Shown here: piece by piece, positions 1 through 5,728 of the stretch
Layout: every line of letters begins with the position of its first letter
Position numbering within the stretch: the first letter of the stretch is position 1
NCBI GenBank assembly: GCA_049301135.1
Contig: JBAQKP010000262.1
Span: 1 to 18,862, forward strand
Length of the DNA: 18,862 nucleotides
DNA from: JAYXXU01 sp049301135
GTDB taxonomy: Bacteria > Pseudomonadota > Gammaproteobacteria > Pseudomonadales > Moraxellaceae
Direction of reading: 5' to 3'
The notes under the pieces: model-generated
Databases searched by the model: none
Told to the model about the DNA's origin: nothing
Seen by the model: the letters and a program-made list of their open reading frames with translations, nothing else
Made by a program: the position numbers and the translations under genes

Positions 1-300
1 ATGACGTCCGCCAGTCCAAGTACCACCTTCGACTTCGACAAGCATTTTTGTTTTTAGAATTCGAAAATCTGATTTCCACCGACGATCAGGATTGAATCTA
101 AACTCAGTCTCGAACGGCACACCATGCGTCCGAAGGTGCAATGCTAATGTTTGTTCGCCTACCGATCCAGTCTTTTCACGTCCCAACCTGTCGCTTTCAC
201 TGGTTTTTTTCTTAGAATGTGGCTTTTTGGCCGATGTTCCCAGCTTTGCGAGTAGCGAAGCCTGCATTGCTGGGGATAGATCAGTGATTTTTAGGCTCAT
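1..300 (-). CDS. Phage PD-(D/E)XK-like nuclease, 3' end cut by window edge
   Basis: Reading leftward from an ATG at 300, 100 codons stay open to the window edge, so the C-terminus is missing. The ATG overlaps the stop of the replication gene before it (ATGA), which fixes the start. Residues 1-45 are a charged, Lys/Ser-rich lead. Residues 46-100 carry the useful signal: E49 in a helix, then D78 in a WKSDF segment and an EVEGG strand (E89, E91) followed by W95 and a GGRH turn. Acid, then about ten residues, then E-x-E/K in a strand is the pattern of PD-(D/E)XK nucleases, and small phage proteins with an EGG-W-GRH segment are common beside replication genes. DNA cleavage during phage replication or recombination is inferred. 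The full catalytic set cannot be checked because the gene is cut. Confidence 0.75.
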   Translation of the reverse strand, partial: MSLKITDLSPAMQASLLAKLGTSAKKPHSKKKTSESDRLGREKTGSVGEQTLALHLRTHGVPFETEFRFNPDRRWKSDFRILKTKMLVEVEGGTWTGGRH

Positions 301-1208
301 GCTGCACCGCCGTGATATTTGCCAGTGGATACAAAATTAGATTTCAAACGCCGTGCGCAGGTTTCTTCGTCCTCCCAAGGTTGCTTGTGTGCCAGCACCT
401 CAGCGATTGGCACTCCGCATATTTTGTAAGTATTATTTGGTTTGGTTTGTTCCTGAGCAATTGGAATAACTGGGCTTTGCTTTGGTGCAAAAACACCACA
501 CCACTGATTCATGACGGATGTATTTAAAATCTCGGTTGTATTAAAACCCTGACCATTAAATTTAATTAACTCGCCCATAATTAATTTAAAACCATGCTGA
601 GTATTCAGAGGTTTTTTAATTATCTTGCGCATTTCAAGATAACCCGTCCAAGCGTCCAAATTCAAAAACTCAGGCAAGACCTCATCGGCCACCGACCAAC
701 CTTCCAAAACGCTTTTTTCATCGTTTCGCGTTGGATGCTTTTGAGGGATATGGGGGATAAGATGGATAGAGTGCGGCATTTGCACTGGTTCTGGCGGCAT
801 TTGCACTGGTTCTGGCGGCATTTGCACTGGTTCAATTACGTTATTTGCACTGGTGCTGCTGCCGCACCCGTGCGGCATTTGCACTGGTTTGGATAGATTT
901 GCAGCACGGTTGACACTGCGCACTGACAGGCTCTGTGCATCAGAATTAAATGATTCAGGCTGGATTAGATAACTGGTTTGACGGCCATTCGAACGGTCTG
1001 ATAATAATACGCCACACTGTTCTAATGATTTAATGGCATCAATAATACAGCGACGGCTTAAACCCGTTTCGGTTTCTAAGCGTGGCAATGATGCCCACGA
1101 ACCTGTTTGACCCTGATCATCGGCAATATCGGCCAGCACCCACAATACGCATTTAGCGCTGCCCTTGATTGGTAGACTGCGTATTTTATTAACAACGATA
1201 TGGCTCAT
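297..1208 (-). CDS. O-like phage replication protein with winged-helix N-terminus
   Basis: A 303 aa protein whose first 80 residues look like the helix-turn-helix domain of phage O-type replication initiators: a leading helix, a SWASLPRLETETGLSRR helix-turn-helix, then a wing ending in SYLIQPE. Residues 107-147 are a low-complexity linker with five PVQMP-like units. Residues 165-300 are a mixed domain I do not recognise further. O-type proteins bind origin repeats and load the host helicase, and lambda carries its origin iterons inside the O gene. The DNA encoding this linker is likewise a tandem repeat, so gene and origin may coincide. An AGAGGT Shine-Dalgarno sits nine bases before the ATG. 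The stop overlaps the downstream nuclease start. The family assignment is by pattern; helicase loading is inferred. Confidence 0.72.
   Translation of the reverse strand: MSHIVVNKIRSLPIKGSAKCVLWVLADIADDQGQTGSWASLPRLETETGLSRRCIIDAIKSLEQCGVLLSDRSNGRQTSYLIQPESFNSDAQSLSVRSVNRAANLSKPVQMPHGCGSSTSANNVIEPVQMPPEPVQMPPEPVQMPHSIHLIPHIPQKHPTRNDEKSVLEGWSVADEVLPEFLNLDAWTGYLEMRKIIKKPLNTQHGFKLIMGELIKFNGQGFNTTEILNTSVMNQWCGVFAPKQSPVIPIAQEQTKPNNTYKICGVPIAEVLAHKQPWEDEETCARRLKSNFVSTGKYHGGAA
777..889. repeat. Five-copy 14 bp repeat inside the replication gene, origin candidate
   Basis: CATTTGCACTGGTT occurs exactly at 777-790, 798-811 and 819-832 (period 21 bp), again at 876-889, and as a shortened copy (ATTTGCACTGGT) at 843-854. 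On the coding strand it encodes the PVQMP linker units. Lambda places its origin iterons in the middle of its O gene. Here an AT-rich stretch at about 550-596 lies roughly 180 bp further along the same gene and could be the unwinding region. Origin function is inference. A protein-level reason for the repeat, such as a flexible linker, is the alternative. Confidence 0.5.
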
Positions 1209-1210
1209 GA

Positions 1211-1642
1211 CTATTTAACCTCTGGCAGCGAATAACGGTACTGCATCCCCTGCCCACGCGCCCGCGTCACCAAAACCAGATTTTGATCGACCATTTTGGA
1301 CATGATTTTTTGTGTATGTGACACGGTAAAATCCATTGCAGTGGCGATCTGGTCGAGATTCATGGGCTGCCCGCGCTTCGTCAGAATCGCTCTGATTTGG
1401 GCGAATCTGTCAGCAAGGTTTTTGGCTTCTGGACGTTGCTTGGTCTTGACCACCAGTGACGGCACAATGACTGCCGGTGTAGGTTGGTTTGGGCTCGCAT
1501 TTGGTGTAAGCGCTTCAGCTACACACTGGGCGAGGTCACCTTCCAAATAGCGCGTATACAGACCGATTAGCATGGCGCTGGCATACTCGCCATGCTTGCG
1601 CACCAAGTCCTTGAATTGGGTATATGTGAGCTTAGGAGGCAT
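1211..1642 (-). CDS. Small winged-helix DNA-binding protein
   Basis: A 143 aa protein with two parts. Residues 1-50 form a helical segment (LTYTQFKDLVRKHGEYASAM), followed by a Pro/Ala-rich linker. Residues 75-140 read as a winged helix-turn-helix: an ADRFAQIRAILTKRG helix, LDQIATAMDFTVSHTQKIMSK as the recognition unit, then a wing with LVLVTRARGQGMQYRYS. This resembles MarR/IclR-type DNA-binding folds used by small phage regulators and replication accessory proteins. It lies between the methyltransferase and the O-like protein. A GAGGA Shine-Dalgarno precedes the ATG by nine bases, and its first codons overlap the end of the 66 aa gene before it. Target and role are unknown. It could be an accessory initiator or a late regulator. 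Confidence 0.65.
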   Translation of the reverse strand: MPPKLTYTQFKDLVRKHGEYASAMLIGLYTRYLEGDLAQCVAEALTPNASPNQPTPAVIVPSLVVKTKQRPEAKNLADRFAQIRAILTKRGQPMNLDQIATAMDFTVSHTQKIMSKMVDQNLVLVTRARGQGMQYRYSLPEVK

Positions 1643-1832
1643 GGCTGACAGTCCTCAAAACTGGCGGAAAAACCTGCTCGCCATGGTGAAAAACTGCAAC
1701 CAGACGCTCGCCGTACTTGCCGCGCAGGTGGTCAACATGCTGCTGTGCATCGCCACTGTCTGGATCGATCAGGATGCCGCCAGCGACTTGATGCGGCGCA
1801 TGTGTCAGTTTGTATTCGGATACGGTTGTCAT
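1632..1832 (-). CDS. Small phage protein of unknown function, 66 aa
   Basis: Starts at the ATG that overlaps the methyltransferase stop (ATGA) and runs 11 bases into the next gene, so it fits the overlapping style of this operon exactly. The protein is soluble, His-rich at its centre (AQQHVDHLRGKYGERLVAVFHHGEQ) and has no membrane segment or recognisable motif. The spacing leaves almost no room for anything else between its neighbours, which supports it as a real gene. No function can be assigned. Confidence 0.55.
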   Translation of the reverse strand: MTTVSEYKLTHAPHQVAGGILIDPDSGDAQQHVDHLRGKYGERLVAVFHHGEQVFPPVLRTVSHAS

Positions 1833-2590
1833 GCTGAAGCGCTCCCGAACAGATCAAAACTCAGCAATTCCACAGCTTCATTGATTCGACTGGTGGCTAC
1901 CTCTAAGTACTGAGGTTCTTTTTCGATCCCGATAAAATTACGGCCTGTGTTGACGCAAGCCACGCCTGTGGTGCCGCTACCCATGCAGCTATCCAGCACC
2001 CAATCCCCTTCGTTGGTGTAGGTTTCGATCAAGTACTGCATCAAGGCCACCGGCTTTTGGGTCGGGTGATAGCTGGCCTTTTGCTTGTCACTTGAGAAAA
2101 ACTGCACTGAGCGTGGATGACGTGTGGTGCTGTCGTACTCGGTCAGGCTGATGGCTTTGCCATAGCACTCAGAATTGACGGTTTTGCGCTTGGTTGTGCG
2201 GCGCGGTTGGTCGTGAACCATTTGCGGGTTGTAAGTAGGCTGTTCTTTGTAAAAGATCAGTACTGACTCATGGGCGCGCAGTGGTTGCTTATTGGCATTT
2301 AAAAACCCAGACGCATTACCCTTTTCCCAGATCCATTCGTATCGAAACATCTGCAGGTTGGATGCAACTAGAAGCGAGGTAAACGGCTGCATGGCTGTCA
2401 GCGCAATCACGCCTCTTGGCTTGATCAAGCGTGAGTACTGCTCCCACAACCGGTCCAGTGGGATAATCGAATCCCAAGCGCATTGCGTAGTGCCGTAGGG
2501 CAAATCGCACAAGATCAGATCAATGCTCTGGTCTTTAAGACGCAGCATGGACTCGAGGCAGTCGCCAGAAAGCAACGATATTTGGGTCAT
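1829..2590 (-). CDS. Beta-class phage DNA methyltransferase, probably N6-adenine
   Basis: A 253 aa protein with the amino-methyltransferase signature in beta order. The catalytic motif IV is DLPYG at residues 29-33, a variant of DPPY, near the N-terminus. The SAM-binding motif I (VLDSCMGSGTTGVAC) is near residue 200, preceded by the HPTQKP segment typical of this family. The variable region between them should set the target site. DPPY-like motifs point to N6-adenine rather than N4-cytosine (usually SPPY), though one residue departs from consensus. No restriction partner is seen nearby, so it is an orphan phage enzyme, most likely used to hide phage DNA from host restriction or to mark replication. 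It sits mid-operon with ATGA overlaps at both ends. Target sequence is not predictable. Confidence 0.88.
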   Translation of the reverse strand: MTQISLLSGDCLESMLRLKDQSIDLILCDLPYGTTQCAWDSIIPLDRLWEQYSRLIKPRGVIALTAMQPFTSLLVASNLQMFRYEWIWEKGNASGFLNANKQPLRAHESVLIFYKEQPTYNPQMVHDQPRRTTKRKTVNSECYGKAISLTEYDSTTRHPRSVQFFSSDKQKASYHPTQKPVALMQYLIETYTNEGDWVLDSCMGSGTTGVACVNTGRNFIGIEKEPQYLEVATSRINEAVELLSFDLFGSASA

Positions 2591-2724
2591 GCTGCACCAT
2601 CCTGCGCATCACATGGCGCACACTGAACCTGTTTTGATCGACAAGCATTGAAACGCTCGGCAATCTCGAACGCTTCGTTTTCTGCCAGTGCATCAATCAT
2701 TTCTTCGGCTGATTCGTTCATCAT
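2587..2724 (-). CDS. Tiny acidic phage protein, 45 aa
   Basis: A short reading frame linking its neighbours by overlap: its ATG (2724, or the second ATG at 2721) overlaps the TGA of the 62 aa gene, and its own TGA overlaps the methyltransferase ATG. The product begins MMNESAEEMIDALAENEAF, a strongly acidic helix, and ends with a CRSKQVQCAPC cluster of three cysteines that might bind a metal. Support is positional and compositional only. The function is unknown. Confidence 0.5.
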   Translation of the reverse strand: MMNESAEEMIDALAENEAFEIAERFNACRSKQVQCAPCDAQDGAA

Positions 2725-2909
2725 TCAAATCCTCGACGCTGGCGCAGGATCTCTGCGCATTTACGGACATTGCCTTCACGTTTTGCAGCTGCTGTGCGCT
2801 CACACCGAGCGAGGTACTGAGCAAACTGCACATCGAAAACGTCAGGCGGGTTGTTCGGCTTGTGGCCGCGTAACACCAAAAACGCATGGGCTTCTTGCTT
2901 GGCGCTCAT
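2721..2909 (-). CDS. Small basic phage protein, 62 aa
   Basis: I place the start at the ATG at 2909 rather than further upstream because a GAGGTGG Shine-Dalgarno stands just before it and because this ATG overlaps the TGA of the 39 aa membrane protein before it. The product (MSAKQEAHAFLVLRGHKPNN onward) is helical and basic in its second half, with a run of Arg/Lys around residues 34-60 that could touch nucleic acid. The stop overlaps the next start (TGATG). No family recognised. Confidence 0.55.
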   Translation of the reverse strand: MSAKQEAHAFLVLRGHKPNNPPDVFDVQFAQYLARCERTAAAKREGNVRKCAEILRQRRGFE

Positions 2910-3025
2910 GAACCACCTCGCGCGAAACAGATCATGACCAACACAATCAACAGGCCAAAAAACCACAGCACGGCCAACAAATGACTGCGCGGAAATTCAG
3001 CAGGGTTTTGTTCAGGTTTAACCAC
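2906..3025 (-). CDS. Single-pass membrane microprotein, 39 aa, GTG start
   Basis: A frame opening at a GTG at 3025 behind a clean GGAGGTG Shine-Dalgarno. It encodes a short polar head (VKPEQNPAEFPRSH), one hydrophobic helix at about residues 16-33 (LLAVLWFFGLLIVLVMICF) and a three-residue basic/Gly tail. The TGA overlaps the next ATG. This is an inner-membrane microprotein by topology. Its location directly after another tiny membrane protein suggests the two act together. Superinfection exclusion or envelope modification would fit but is a guess. Confidence 0.55.
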   Translation of the reverse strand: MVKPEQNPAEFPRSHLLAVLWFFGLLIVLVMICFARGGS

Positions 3026-3194
3026 GACACACCTCCATTGCAGACACGATGACCACCAAAATAAAAAACGCCAAAACTAAAAAAGCACCCCATTTGTTGT
3101 TTTGCTGAATGTGCAGAAACAGGCTTTCCAACGCCTTCACGCAACAGCAGCAGACCTGATTACTGTCCTTGTTACGGAGGGACTCAGTGGACAC
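3018..3194 (-). CDS. Cysteine-cluster single-pass membrane protein, 58 aa, GTG start
   Basis: The start is a GTG at 3194 that shares one base with the TAG of the CII-like gene. A GGAGGGGG Shine-Dalgarno lies inside the end of that gene, six bases upstream. The protein has a polar N-terminus with four consecutive cysteines (residues 15-18), an amphipathic helix, and one membrane helix at about residues 36-53 (GAFLVLAFFILVVIVSAM) with a short MEVCRG tail. The Cys4 run could be a lipidation or metal site, but it is not a standard lipobox because the hydrophobic segment follows it. Function unknown. It ends 8 bases inside the start region of the next microprotein. Confidence 0.55.
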   Translation of the reverse strand: MSTESLRNKDSNQVCCCCVKALESLFLHIQQNNKWGAFLVLAFFILVVIVSAMEVCRG

Positions 3195-3541
3195 TAGCGA
3201 CCCCCTCCGTTCTGGAAAAAACCGTAAGGATTCTCCGCTCCGACAATTCCATGTTTCATCAAAGTAAACATGGCGTTGATCACTTCTGGCTCGTAGCACT
3301 GCTGGTCTTTTTTGACCACTCGCAGCCCAAGGTGAGCCAACATTTCAGAGAAAAACTGAACCTGAGAAAGGCGGTTGTTGCCCTGCGCTGACTTCATTTT
3401 GCTGATGGTCGATTCCTCGACTTGCATGACCTCTGCAATCGGCTTTTGTCCGTTGCTCAGAAGCATCTGCAAGATCAATGACTCGTTATGTCGAGCGATT
3501 TCTTCCGGCGTACTGCACTGTTGATTAAGAGGCATTGGCAT
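3194..3541 (-). CDS. CII-like transcription activator
   Basis: A 115 aa protein. The ATG at 3541 is chosen because AAGGAG stands seven bases before it; the frame stays open upstream only as overlap with the Cro-like gene. Residues 14-80 match the lambda CII layout: an ARHNESLILQMLLSN helix, then KPIAEVMQVEESTISKMKS as helix-turn-helix, then a long helix with FFSEMLAHLGLRVV. CII activates the lysogeny promoters of repressor and integrase. Second gene of the leftward operon, directly after the Cro-like gene, is exactly where CII sits in lambdoid phages. The tail from residue 85 is longer than in lambda CII (97 aa) and ends in an unusual NGGGR. The CII role is inferred from fold and position. 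Confidence 0.75.
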   Translation of the reverse strand: MPMPLNQQCSTPEEIARHNESLILQMLLSNGQKPIAEVMQVEESTISKMKSAQGNNRLSQVQFFSEMLAHLGLRVVKKDQQCYEPEVINAMFTLMKHGIVGAENPYGFFQNGGGR

Positions 3542-3767
3542 TGGGGCGCTCCTTAACCACATAGCGCTCCGGATACAGCAAGTGCATCTCGGTAAGCTCA
3601 CCGGCAAATACAGCGGCGATTTTTTCCGCCAAGTCAGGTGAAACCCTTTGCTGGAATCGCTCAATGCGAGAGAGGTTGCCGCTATCAACCAGAACAAGAT
3701 CCCCAAGCTCAGTGAGGGTCATGCTCCGAGATTTACGGGCTTTTCGAAGCGGGTGAATTTTCGCCAT
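3525..3767 (-). CDS. Cro-like repressor (XRE helix-turn-helix)
   Basis: An 80 aa single-domain DNA-binding protein, first gene of the leftward operon and divergent from the CI-like repressor. GAGGAG lies eight bases before the ATG. The helix-turn-helix covers residues 15-45 (MTLTELGDLVLVDSGNLSRI), and the recognition helix GNLSRIER nearly equals GNISRLER of the divergent repressor, so both should read the same operators. A Cro protein shuts off the repressor gene and moderates early transcription as the phage turns lytic. The C-terminus (LYPERYVVKERPNANAS) has no oligomerisation domain like that of CI. It overlaps the CII-like gene by 17 bases. Confidence 0.82.
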   Translation of the reverse strand: MAKIHPLRKARKSRSMTLTELGDLVLVDSGNLSRIERFQQRVSPDLAEKIAAVFAGELTEMHLLYPERYVVKERPNANAS

Positions 3768-3878
3768 GCGTAATGCTCCTCAATTATGCGTTGATTTTGC
3801 GTGTAGCGCATCAAAAAGGCAATATGCAAATGCGTAAAAAGATTTGTTTTTCACGCAATTTATATAGAGAGTGTTGTT
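3768..3878. promoter_or_regulatory. Divergent immunity operator/promoter region
   Basis: The 111 bp between the Cro-like and CI-like starts carry repeated TGCG-type half-sites: a compact inverted pair TGCGTGTAGCGCA at 3798-3810, a wider pair TGCGT at 3831-3835 with ACGCA at 3853-3857 flanked by A and T tracts, and single copies at 3787-3791 and 3821-3826. This is the lambda OR arrangement in form. A TATATA at 3861-3866 could be the -10 of the repressor promoter, with no good -35, as expected for a self-activated PRM. I could not fix the leftward promoter boxes with confidence. Confidence 0.6.
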
Positions 3879-4511
3879 ATGAATAGTATCGGCTCTGAAA
3901 TCCGCAAACGCCGCAAGGGTCTAGGCTTAACTATTGAGCAACTGGCACTTCAGGTTGATAGCGATGTTGGCAACATTTCTCGTCTTGAGCGTGGCATTCA
4001 AGGCGTCAGCGAGCCTTTGGCTAAAAGAATAGCGGCTGTTCTGGGCTGTAATTTGGCAGAGCTTTATGGCGCTGCTGAGGACTTGCCAGCAGCCGTGCCG
4101 ATTGGGGCAAAAAGAATCCCTCTTTATTCGGCATTGGAATTTTCAAAAGCTGATAATTTTACAAACGCAATTGCTCACAAATGGCTTGTCACAGATATAG
4201 AGTCTTCGGCCTCTTGCTATGCTGTTGATATGGATGATCCAGCAATGCTGTCAGAGATAAAAATAGGTGACAGGGTTCTTATTGATCCATCTATACAGCC
4301 GGTGCCAGGGGACTTGTTCGCAGTCCACAGCTATCGAACCAAACAATCATATATTCGAAAATACCGCGCACTGGGTTTTAATGCGGGTGGCGACCTGATC
4401 TTTGAAGCACGGCCAATTGACGCAGACTACCCTGTTTTACAAGCAGAATCCGACTTGTTGCAAGTGTTGGGCGTAGTTATCGAGCATCGCAGAATCAGAA
4501 AAAGAACATGA
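3879..4511 (+). CDS. CI-like prophage repressor with inactive S24 peptidase domain
   Basis: A 210 aa two-domain repressor. Residues 5-60 are an XRE helix-turn-helix (recognition helix around VGNISRLERG). Residues 77-205 match the LexA/CI C-terminal fold: IPLY strand, the IGDRVLIDP and PVPGDLFAV segments, and the YIRKYR strand with a final ADYPVL..VLGVVIEHRR. Family members cleave themselves with a Ser in a DSM motif and a Lys in the following strand. Here the Ser position is Ala (PAM, A122), the Lys position is Arg (R160), and no Ala-Gly cleavage site is seen near residues 84-92. It should therefore fold and dimerise but not self-cleave. It binds the operators on either side and maintains lysogeny. 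A 4 bp overlap couples it to the next gene. Confidence 0.85.
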   Translation: MNSIGSEIRKRRKGLGLTIEQLALQVDSDVGNISRLERGIQGVSEPLAKRIAAVLGCNLAELYGAAEDLPAAVPIGAKRIPLYSALEFSKADNFTNAIAHKWLVTDIESSASCYAVDMDDPAMLSEIKIGDRVLIDPSIQPVPGDLFAVHSYRTKQSYIRKYRALGFNAGGDLIFEARPIDADYPVLQAESDLLQVLGVVIEHRRIRKRT

Positions 4512-5128
4512 CTGATCTGATTCAAACCGGCGGTCAAATTGCACTAAACGAGCTGACCAGCTCACAACCCATCGTGATGATCTTTCCCAAAAACCGCAGC
4601 GCCTTGTACCAAGCTGCGGTATCACTGGCACGTCTGGCCAATAGCTATGCCGAGTCTGGGTCAGAGGGTTCGATCTATCATTATGCTGCTTTTGACCTGT
4701 CACGGCATCAGGCGCAACTTGCGCTATCAGTCTTGCGCTATATGCTCGATATATCAGGCTTTCAGTTGTTTATCAGGGGCAAGCTGGTTGCAACGCCGAG
4801 CAATTCAGCCAAGGCGCTCGCCTGCTATCTTGATGCACTGGAATGCGCAGACAGCCGAGCGCACTGCCACGCTGTAGCGACCGAAGATCATATTTTTGAA
4901 GGTACGCGGTCAGAAGATCCGTTTTCACTTTCGCTCGATAGCATTACTGCGCCGGTGACCGGCCAGAATCAAATGTACATCTTCCCGTGCCGCCTGCTGT
5001 TCAATGATCACTTCAAAATCTATCGCCAGCACCCCAGCACCGAGCAAAACCAGATACAGGCCGGAGCGATTCAGCGCGGCTGTGATTTTTGCCCGCTATT
5101 TAATCAGCACGACCTGAAAAAACTCTAA
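4508..5128 (+). CDS. Cysteine-rich protein coupled to the repressor, unknown function
   Basis: A 206 aa protein translationally coupled to the repressor (ATGA overlap) and ended by its own terminator, so it is probably made in the lysogen. I recognise no family. The N-terminal half is mixed alpha/beta with QPIVMIFPKNRSALYQAAVS and a helical AQLALSVLRYMLD segment. The second half carries six cysteines: C106, C113 and C120 spaced exactly seven apart, followed by H121, then C161 and a C192-x2-C195 pair near the C-terminus. The pattern suggests a bound zinc or iron-sulfur cluster. Genes expressed with the repressor in prophages often act in immunity, exclusion of other phages or control of the repressor. 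The dead peptidase of its partner makes a regulatory role attractive, but this is inference. Confidence 0.7.
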   Translation: MTDLIQTGGQIALNELTSSQPIVMIFPKNRSALYQAAVSLARLANSYAESGSEGSIYHYAAFDLSRHQAQLALSVLRYMLDISGFQLFIRGKLVATPSNSAKALACYLDALECADSRAHCHAVATEDHIFEGTRSEDPFSLSLDSITAPVTGQNQMYIFPCRLLFNDHFKIYRQHPSTEQNQIQAGAIQRGCDFCPLFNQHDLKKL

Positions 5129-5145
5129 ATAACCAGACCTTCCCC

Positions 5146-5168
5146 AGCCCGCTTTATGCGGGCTTTTT
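5146..5168 (+). terminator. Rho-independent terminator of the repressor operon
   Basis: Perfect 7 bp stem AGCCCGC/GCGGGCT with a 5-base loop (TTTAT) followed by a run of five T. It closes the two-gene repressor transcript 17 bases after the stop of the cysteine-rich gene and insulates it from the early promoter at 5193. Confidence 0.9.
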
Positions 5169-5192
5169 CTCGTCTATTCGCTTCTTTTGCTA

Positions 5193-5221
5193 TTGACGCA
5201 TAAGTATTTAATGCTTATTAT
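5193..5221 (+). promoter_or_regulatory. Strong sigma-70 promoter of the recombination operon
   Basis: TTGACG and TATTAT are separated by exactly 17 bp, close to the sigma-70 consensus, between the terminator and the first gene of the rightward operon. It is overlapped by an inverted pair GCATAA (5198-5203) and TTATGC (5218-5223), and followed by TATGC-N7-GCATA at 5232-5248. These are the likely operators that silence it in the lysogen, making it the counterpart of lambda PL. Confidence 0.75.
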
Positions 5222-5231
5222 GCAAATACAG

Positions 5232-5248
5232 TATGCATTACACGCATA
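5232..5248. promoter_or_regulatory. Putative repressor operator downstream of the early promoter
   Basis: A 17 bp perfect inverted repeat, TATGC-ATTACAC-GCATA, lying 11 bases past the -10 box. It resembles the ATGC/GCAT half-sites of the immunity region on the other side of the repressor gene (for example ATGCAAATGCGT at 3824-3835). Binding by the CI-like and Cro-like proteins is inferred. Confidence 0.5.
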
Positions 5249-5263
5249 TTTAACCCAAAAAGA

Positions 5264-5331
5264 AACCCCCGCGTTGTTACTAGCAACCGGAGGTTAGACC
5301 CCAAAGCCAAAACCGATGGAGTAACAAAAGT
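5264..5331 (+). promoter_or_regulatory. Leader hairpin and duplicated ribosome-binding leader
   Basis: An imperfect stem pairs AACCCCCGCGTTG (5264-5276) with CAACCGGAGGTT (5284-5295) around the loop TTACTAG, with no T-run after it. The segment that follows, CCCCAAAGCC then AAAACCGATGGAG, is repeated with small changes before the 540 aa gene at 9334-9366. It ends with GGAG ten bases ahead of the ATG. A role in translation control is possible but unproven. Confidence 0.45.
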
Positions 5332-5682
5332 ATGAACGCATTAGTAATGCTACGTCAAGCACCGGCCAAGCCAGTCGCACCAATCATCCCACAGTACAGC
5401 GTCGAAGCTTTCACCGCTGACGGCGTGGTTGTGCATGTGTGCAACCAAGACGACACCACCAGCGAGTTTCTGGTTGATTGGGATGCAGACCGCGACGGCG
5501 CAACCATGAACGCCACTTGCACCCTGACCGTATTTGCAGAAGACGGCAAAACACTCAGCGAAGAAGAAATTGAAACCCCTGATTGGATTCACTACGCACT
5601 GCCGCATGACGTGGAAGGCTACCTGACCCGCCGCGAAGAAGAACGCGCCGAAGACCTCTGCTGCGAACCAGACTTTTTCTAA
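5332..5682 (+). CDS. Acidic phage protein of unknown function, 116 aa
   Basis: First gene of the recombination operon. It has a GGAG Shine-Dalgarno at ten bases. The protein is strongly acidic: residues 20-75 look like beta strands (YSVEAFTADGVVVHVCNQDD, CTLTVFAEDGK) and the C-terminal third is rich in Glu/Asp with a closing CCEPDFF. No membrane segment or catalytic motif is visible. An acidic, DNA-mimic-like composition at the head of an early operon would suit an inhibitor of a host nucleic-acid-binding protein, but nothing in the sequence shows this directly. Function unknown. Confidence 0.65.
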   Translation: MNALVMLRQAPAKPVAPIIPQYSVEAFTADGVVVHVCNQDDTTSEFLVDWDADRDGATMNATCTLTVFAEDGKTLSEEEIETPDWIHYALPHDVEGYLTRREEERAEDLCCEPDFF

Positions 5683-5689
5683 CAACAAA

Positions 5690-5707
5690 GCCCCGAGCAA
5701 TCGGGGC
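5690..5707 (+). other. Intercistronic hairpin
   Basis: GCCCCGA and TCGGGGC form a perfect 7 bp stem around a GCAA tetraloop (GNRA type, very stable), between a stop codon and the next Shine-Dalgarno (AGGGAG). No T-run follows, so it is not an ordinary terminator. Similar hairpins lie at 9309-9325 and 10997-11016. Confidence 0.6.
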
Positions 5708-5728
5708 AACCAATCAGGGAGAAATCAG

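Noticed and set aside
777..889. Repeat cluster as a CRISPR array
   Set aside because: Units of 14 bp with spacings of 7 bp are too short and the repeat is inside a coding frame; no cas genes. The Cas4-like nuclease belongs to the RecT operon.
3542..3706. Upstream extension of the CII-like gene
   Set aside because: It lies fully inside the Cro-like gene in another frame; AAGGAG before 3541 marks the true start.
5264..5295. Leader hairpin as a terminator
   Set aside because: The stem is imperfect and no T-run follows it.
5350..5709. Minus-strand frame of 119 codons opposite the first recombination-operon gene
   Set aside because: Cys/Phe-rich shadow without ribosome site that runs through the intercistronic hairpin and against the operon.
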